NCBI GenBank assembly: GCA_011390035.1
Contig: JAABTE010000092.1
Span: 1 to 8,661, forward strand
DNA from: Desulfobacteraceae bacterium
GTDB taxonomy: Bacteria; Desulfobacterota; Desulfobacteria; Desulfobacterales; JAABSP01
Direction of reading: 5' to 3'
Length of the DNA: 8,661 bases
The notes below the pieces were generated by a model. It was not told where the DNA came from. It did no database searches and saw nothing but the letters and a program-made list of their open reading frames with translations. The stretch's first letter is position 1. Every line of letters starts with the position of its first letter. Of this stretch, positions 6,167 through 8,661 are shown in pieces. The position numbers and the translations under genes were made by a program.

Positions 6167-8097
6167 TATCCAATGCCAACCAAGCGGCGCTGGCGGCCCT
6201 GGGCCGGATCGAGGGATACCGAAACGACCTGGAGTGGGCCCTGGACGCCCTGGAGGGTCTGCCCCTGTGGCGGCCCGCCGGGCCCTTGAAGCGCCAGTTC
6301 GGCGAGGCCCTCCGGATGATCGAGGACCTGCGCCAGCGCTTTGACCGGAAGCTGGTGGTCACCATCGTGGGGCCTTCCGGCGCGGGAAAATCGACGCTGT
6401 TAAACGCCCTGTCCGGCATGGACGATCTGTCCGAGTCGGGCCTGGGCCGACCCACCACCCAGCGCCCCGTGGTGCTGTGCCGGAGCCGGGAGGACGCCCA
6501 GCCCCTGCTGGAAAAGATCGGCGAGGAATCGGTGGCGGTGCGGGCCAGCGGCCGGGCAGACGCCCTTGCCCATGTGGTGCTGGTGGACACGCCGGACATG
6601 GACAGCACCCAGCAGGCAGTCCACATCCCCCTGGTGCGCCGGGCCATCGGCGTGTCCGACGCGCTCATCTGCCTGTTCGATTCGGAGAACCCCAAGCGCA
6701 AGGATTATGTGGATTTCCTGGCCCCTTATGTTCGGGTGTTCAACGGCGAGTCCCTGCTGGTGGTCCTGAACAAGTGCGACCGGCTGGACGAGACCGAGCT
6801 GAAAGAGCAGATCCTGCCGGAATTCGCCAGCTACCTGGGCGATGCCTGGGAAAAGCCTGTGAGCCGGGTGCTGTGCCTGTCCGCCCGGCGCCATCTCAAC
6901 GAGCCGGGGTGGGACCCCATGGCCCCGCCCCGCCACGATTTCGATCAGTACGACCAGCTCCACCAGATCATCTTCGGCGCCTTCAACACCGCCGGCTATG
7001 TGGTGGACCGCCGGCTGGAAAACGCCCGGGCCCTGCGGGACTACGCATTTAACGCCCTCAGCGCCCAACTGGACAGGGACCGGCAAATCCTGTCCGGCGC
7101 TCACCAGCGCATCCGGGAGGCGGAAAAAAACGCCATGCGCCGCTCCCTGACGGTCCTTTCCAGCGACGACCCGCGCCATGCCATCGGCGTCAACGTGCTG
7201 CTGTACCAGCGTCTGGCCCACAAGTGGCTGGGCCCGGTGGGCTGGATGATCGCCCTGTGGGCGCGCATTTTGATATTCGGCACGGGGATCGCTGCCATGT
7301 TCCGCTTCGGCAACCCCGTCAGCCAGGTTTATGGCATCGCCTCGTCCATACGCCATTTCAAGGAGAGCCGCGCCGCCGTGGCCGAGGCCGGAAGCGGCGA
7401 GCGGGTGGATTCGGCCCTGCGGGACTACAGGGTGGCCCTGATGCGGGAGTGGCCGGACATCGCCGAAACCCTGGTGCGGGCCCGCTTTGACAAGACGGTC
7501 CGCCGAATCGACACGGCCCTGCCCAGCCGCCAGTCCCTGACCGAGGAGCTGTCCGCCCTCTGGAACGGCGCCCTGGAGCAGCACCTGGAGGCCGCCGCCC
7601 GCAGCCTCAGCGGCTTCGGGCTTCAGATGCTCTTCAACCTGCCGGTGCTGGCCCTGATGGTCTATGTGGGCTGGATCACCACCCTGTCATTTCTGGAGGG
7701 GCGCTACCTTACCGGCGATTTTTTCCTCCACGCCTTTCTGACCATCCTGCTGATCCTGTTCATTCTCTTTTTCGCTTATCAGATCGCGGCACGGCTGGTG
7801 GCCGGCCCGGACCGGATCACGGCCCGGGCCTTCGAACAGGTGCGGGGCCAGTTGGAGGACACCGCCACCCTGCCGGCCAACCCGGTGGGCGAGCAGGTGG
7901 CGGCGGTGCTTTCGTTGAAGGCCCTGGCGCCGGTAGCCGAGAAACCGGCCGCGCCGGTGGGAAATCCGATGGCCGGGACGGCCTATCCAGGCCCCGGCAC
8001 AGAGCCCGACCCAGGCCCCGGCACAGAGCCCGACCCAGGTCCCGGTACAGAGCCCGTCCCAGGGTCCGATGCAGGCCCGGCCGCGGCCGGCCGATAG
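6163..8097 (+). CDS. Dynamin-like membrane GTPase B
   Basis: The 644-residue product has a complete set of GTPase motifs: P-loop GPSGAGKST (70-78), G2 threonines in PTTQRP (97-102), G3 DTPDMD (142-147, again Asp instead of Gly), G4 NKCD (203-206) and G5 SAR (240-242). Helical sequence follows, with hydrophobic segments at about 356-381, 486-508 and 520-545 (FLTILLILFILFFAYQI); the last two look like a membrane hairpin. This resembles bacterial dynamin-like or related membrane-anchored GTPases that bind and reshape membranes. The C-terminal tail has three PGPGTEPD-type repeats (about 609-632). The ATG overlaps the TGA of GTPase A (ATGA), so coupling and equimolar production are likely. The last 115 bases overlap the convergent MFS gene. 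A joint complex with GTPase A and the EcsC protein is inferred from gene order. A YfjP- or Era-like GTPase with membrane helices is the main alternative. Confidence 0.85.
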   Translation: MISNANQAALAALGRIEGYRNDLEWALDALEGLPLWRPAGPLKRQFGEALRMIEDLRQRFDRKLVVTIVGPSGAGKSTLLNALSGMDDLSESGLGRPTTQRPVVLCRSREDAQPLLEKIGEESVAVRASGRADALAHVVLVDTPDMDSTQQAVHIPLVRRAIGVSDALICLFDSENPKRKDYVDFLAPYVRVFNGESLLVVLNKCDRLDETELKEQILPEFASYLGDAWEKPVSRVLCLSARRHLNEPGWDPMAPPRHDFDQYDQLHQIIFGAFNTAGYVVDRRLENARALRDYAFNALSAQLDRDRQILSGAHQRIREAEKNAMRRSLTVLSSDDPRHAIGVNVLLYQRLAHKWLGPVGWMIALWARILIFGTGIAAMFRFGNPVSQVYGIASSIRHFKESRAAVAEAGSGERVDSALRDYRVALMREWPDIAETLVRARFDKTVRRIDTALPSRQSLTEELSALWNGALEQHLEAAARSLSGFGLQMLFNLPVLALMVYVGWITTLSFLEGRYLTGDFFLHAFLTILLILFILFFAYQIAARLVAGPDRITARAFEQVRGQLEDTATLPANPVGEQVAAVLSLKALAPVAEKPAAPVGNPMAGTAYPGPGTEPDPGPGTEPDPGPGTEPVPGSDAGPAAAGR

Positions 8098-8661
8098 CAT
8101 TTATCCTCGCGCAAGAAAAGGCACGCCCAGAAAACGAACACCCCGGCGGCCATGATCAGCGCCCCCAGTCCGAAGGCCCCGCGCAGGGTGAAAAGATCCA
8201 TCATCAGCCCCGCCATCAGCGAGCCGGCGAGCATCCCCGCGCTGTGGGCCATGGTCATCAGGGCCATCACCGACCCCATGGCGCCGGTGTCTTTGCCCTT
8301 GTTGACCGCCATGGCCATGATGGCCACCATGGCCGTGCCGCCGCCGAGCCCGAACAGCAGGTTGGAACGGAACAACCCCCAGAAGCTCCCCGCCCAGGAA
8401 AAGCTCAACACCGCCACGCAGACCACCGCGCCCCCGCAAAGCGCCATCACCCGCCGGTCCATCCGGTCCGCCACATACCCCATGGGCGTCTGGGCGAGGC
8501 CCGACACGAACACCCCCAGCATCACCAGCACGCCGATGGCGGAGCTGGACAGGGAAAACTCGGTGTCTGCGAACACCGGCAGGAACCCCCATATGATCCC
8601 GATGCAGGCGGTGTAGGCGAGCCGGAAGGCGAACAGGCCGGCGATGCCCGGATCGCTCAGA
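7983..8661 (-). CDS. MFS transporter, C-terminal half (partial)
   Basis: The frame is open through the right edge (the visible part starts LSDPGIAGLFAFRLAY), so the N-terminal half lies outside; the GTG at 8576 is internal, not the start. The 225 visible residues form about six membrane helices, matching helices 7-12 of a 12-helix major facilitator superfamily transporter in the inner membrane. The loop GYVADRMDRR after the second visible helix is the repeated form of MFS motif A. Later helices include LLFGLGGGTAMVAIMAMAV, MAHSAGMLAGSLMAGLMMDL and ALIMAAGVFVFWACLFL. After REDKCYRP the protein runs into a Pro/Gly/Ser-rich tail of SVPGPGSG repeats, encoded by the strand opposite the end of GTPase B. 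Substrate cannot be told; drug or metabolite efflux is common in the family. It is convergent to the GTPase operon, so probably a separate unit. Confidence 0.82.
   Translation of the reverse strand, partial: LSDPGIAGLFAFRLAYTACIGIIWGFLPVFADTEFSLSSSAIGVLVMLGVFVSGLAQTPMGYVADRMDRRVMALCGGAVVCVAVLSFSWAGSFWGLFRSNLLFGLGGGTAMVAIMAMAVNKGKDTGAMGSVMALMTMAHSAGMLAGSLMAGLMMDLFTLRGAFGLGALIMAAGVFVFWACLFLREDKCYRPAAAGPASDPGTGSVPGPGSGSVPGPGSGSVPGPG
7987..8070. repeat. 24-bp repeats coding on both strands
   Basis: Three 24-bp units begin at 7987, 8011 and 8035, followed by a partial, diverged fourth to about 8070; the shared core is CCAGGCCCCGGCACAGAGCC. On the plus strand each unit encodes PGPGTEPD at the end of GTPase B; on the minus strand the same units encode GSVPGPGS-like repeats at the end of the MFS protein. 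The period is divisible by three, so unit number can change without a frameshift in either gene. Confidence 0.85.
8074..8092. other. GC palindrome at the convergent gene ends
   Basis: CCGGCCGCGGCCGG (8077-8090) is a perfect 14-base palindrome, with GGCC at both outer edges, just before the GTPase B stop. It could form a cruciform or a stem in RNA. The T-rich bases after it are few (GATAGCATTTATCC), so terminator function for the operon is only a weak possibility. It also lies inside the MFS reading frame. Confidence 0.3.

Noticed and set aside
6400..7584. Long minus-strand frame (394 codons) opposite GTPase B
   Set aside because: It lies wholly antisense to a gene with clear GTPase motifs, is rich in Gln, His and Gly as expected from reversed GC-biased codons, and shows no domain.
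8074..8097. Intrinsic terminator at the end of the GTPase operon
   Set aside because: The palindrome is strong but is followed by only a few scattered T on either strand and lies within coding sequence; kept only as a low-confidence palindrome.
8101..8592. Alternative minus-strand frame over the MFS gene
   Set aside because: It gives Gly/Arg/Asp-rich sequence with no membrane helices, while the chosen frame has six helices and motif A.

Overview
The window is very GC-rich, with G or C in most codon third positions, and it carries bacterial genes in tight, overlapping arrangements. The protein types (EcsC-like protein, paired dynamin-like GTPases, family 3 periplasmic binding protein, MFS transporter) and the codon style suggest a Gram-negative bacterium, perhaps a Desulfobacterota-like (deltaproteobacterial) organism. 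That placement is an inference from overall style; no taxonomic marker gene is present.

Layout, left to right. (1) Positions 2-1209, plus strand: the 3' part of a helical protein of unknown function, possibly the stalk portion of another dynamin-like GTPase, overlapped by 4 bases by a 77-residue orphan. (2) Positions 1210-1464: a convergent intergenic gap filled mainly by eight head-to-tail 23-bp repeats arranged as 46-bp dimers. (3) Positions 1465-2385, minus strand: a secreted solute-binding protein with no transporter partner in view. (4) Positions 2386-2793: a divergent regulatory region with three AT-rich 13-bp iterons, a terminator-like hairpin with a T-run, and a near-consensus sigma-70 promoter (TTGAAT, 17 bp, TATAAT) reading right. 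(5) Positions 2794-8097, plus strand: a three-gene overlapping operon of an EcsC-family protein, dynamin-like GTPase A (867 aa) and dynamin-like GTPase B (644 aa). (6) Positions 7983-8661, minus strand: the C-terminal half of an MFS transporter, whose end overlaps the end of GTPase B by 115 bp.

The centre of interest is the EcsC/GTPase A/GTPase B operon. The genes overlap by 14 and 4 bases and share one strong promoter, so their products are probably made together and may form one membrane-associated machine. GTPase B has all the usual G motifs and clear membrane segments. GTPase A has a good P-loop but no recognisable NKxD guanine-specificity motif, and it carries two long pentapeptide-repeat linkers. 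A hetero-oligomeric membrane-remodelling complex is a reasonable hypothesis, but no function can be proved from the sequence.

A second theme is tandem repeats: five arrays with units of 23, 13, 15, 15 and 24 bp lie within 8.7 kb. The coding arrays keep periods divisible by three; the two non-coding ones do not.
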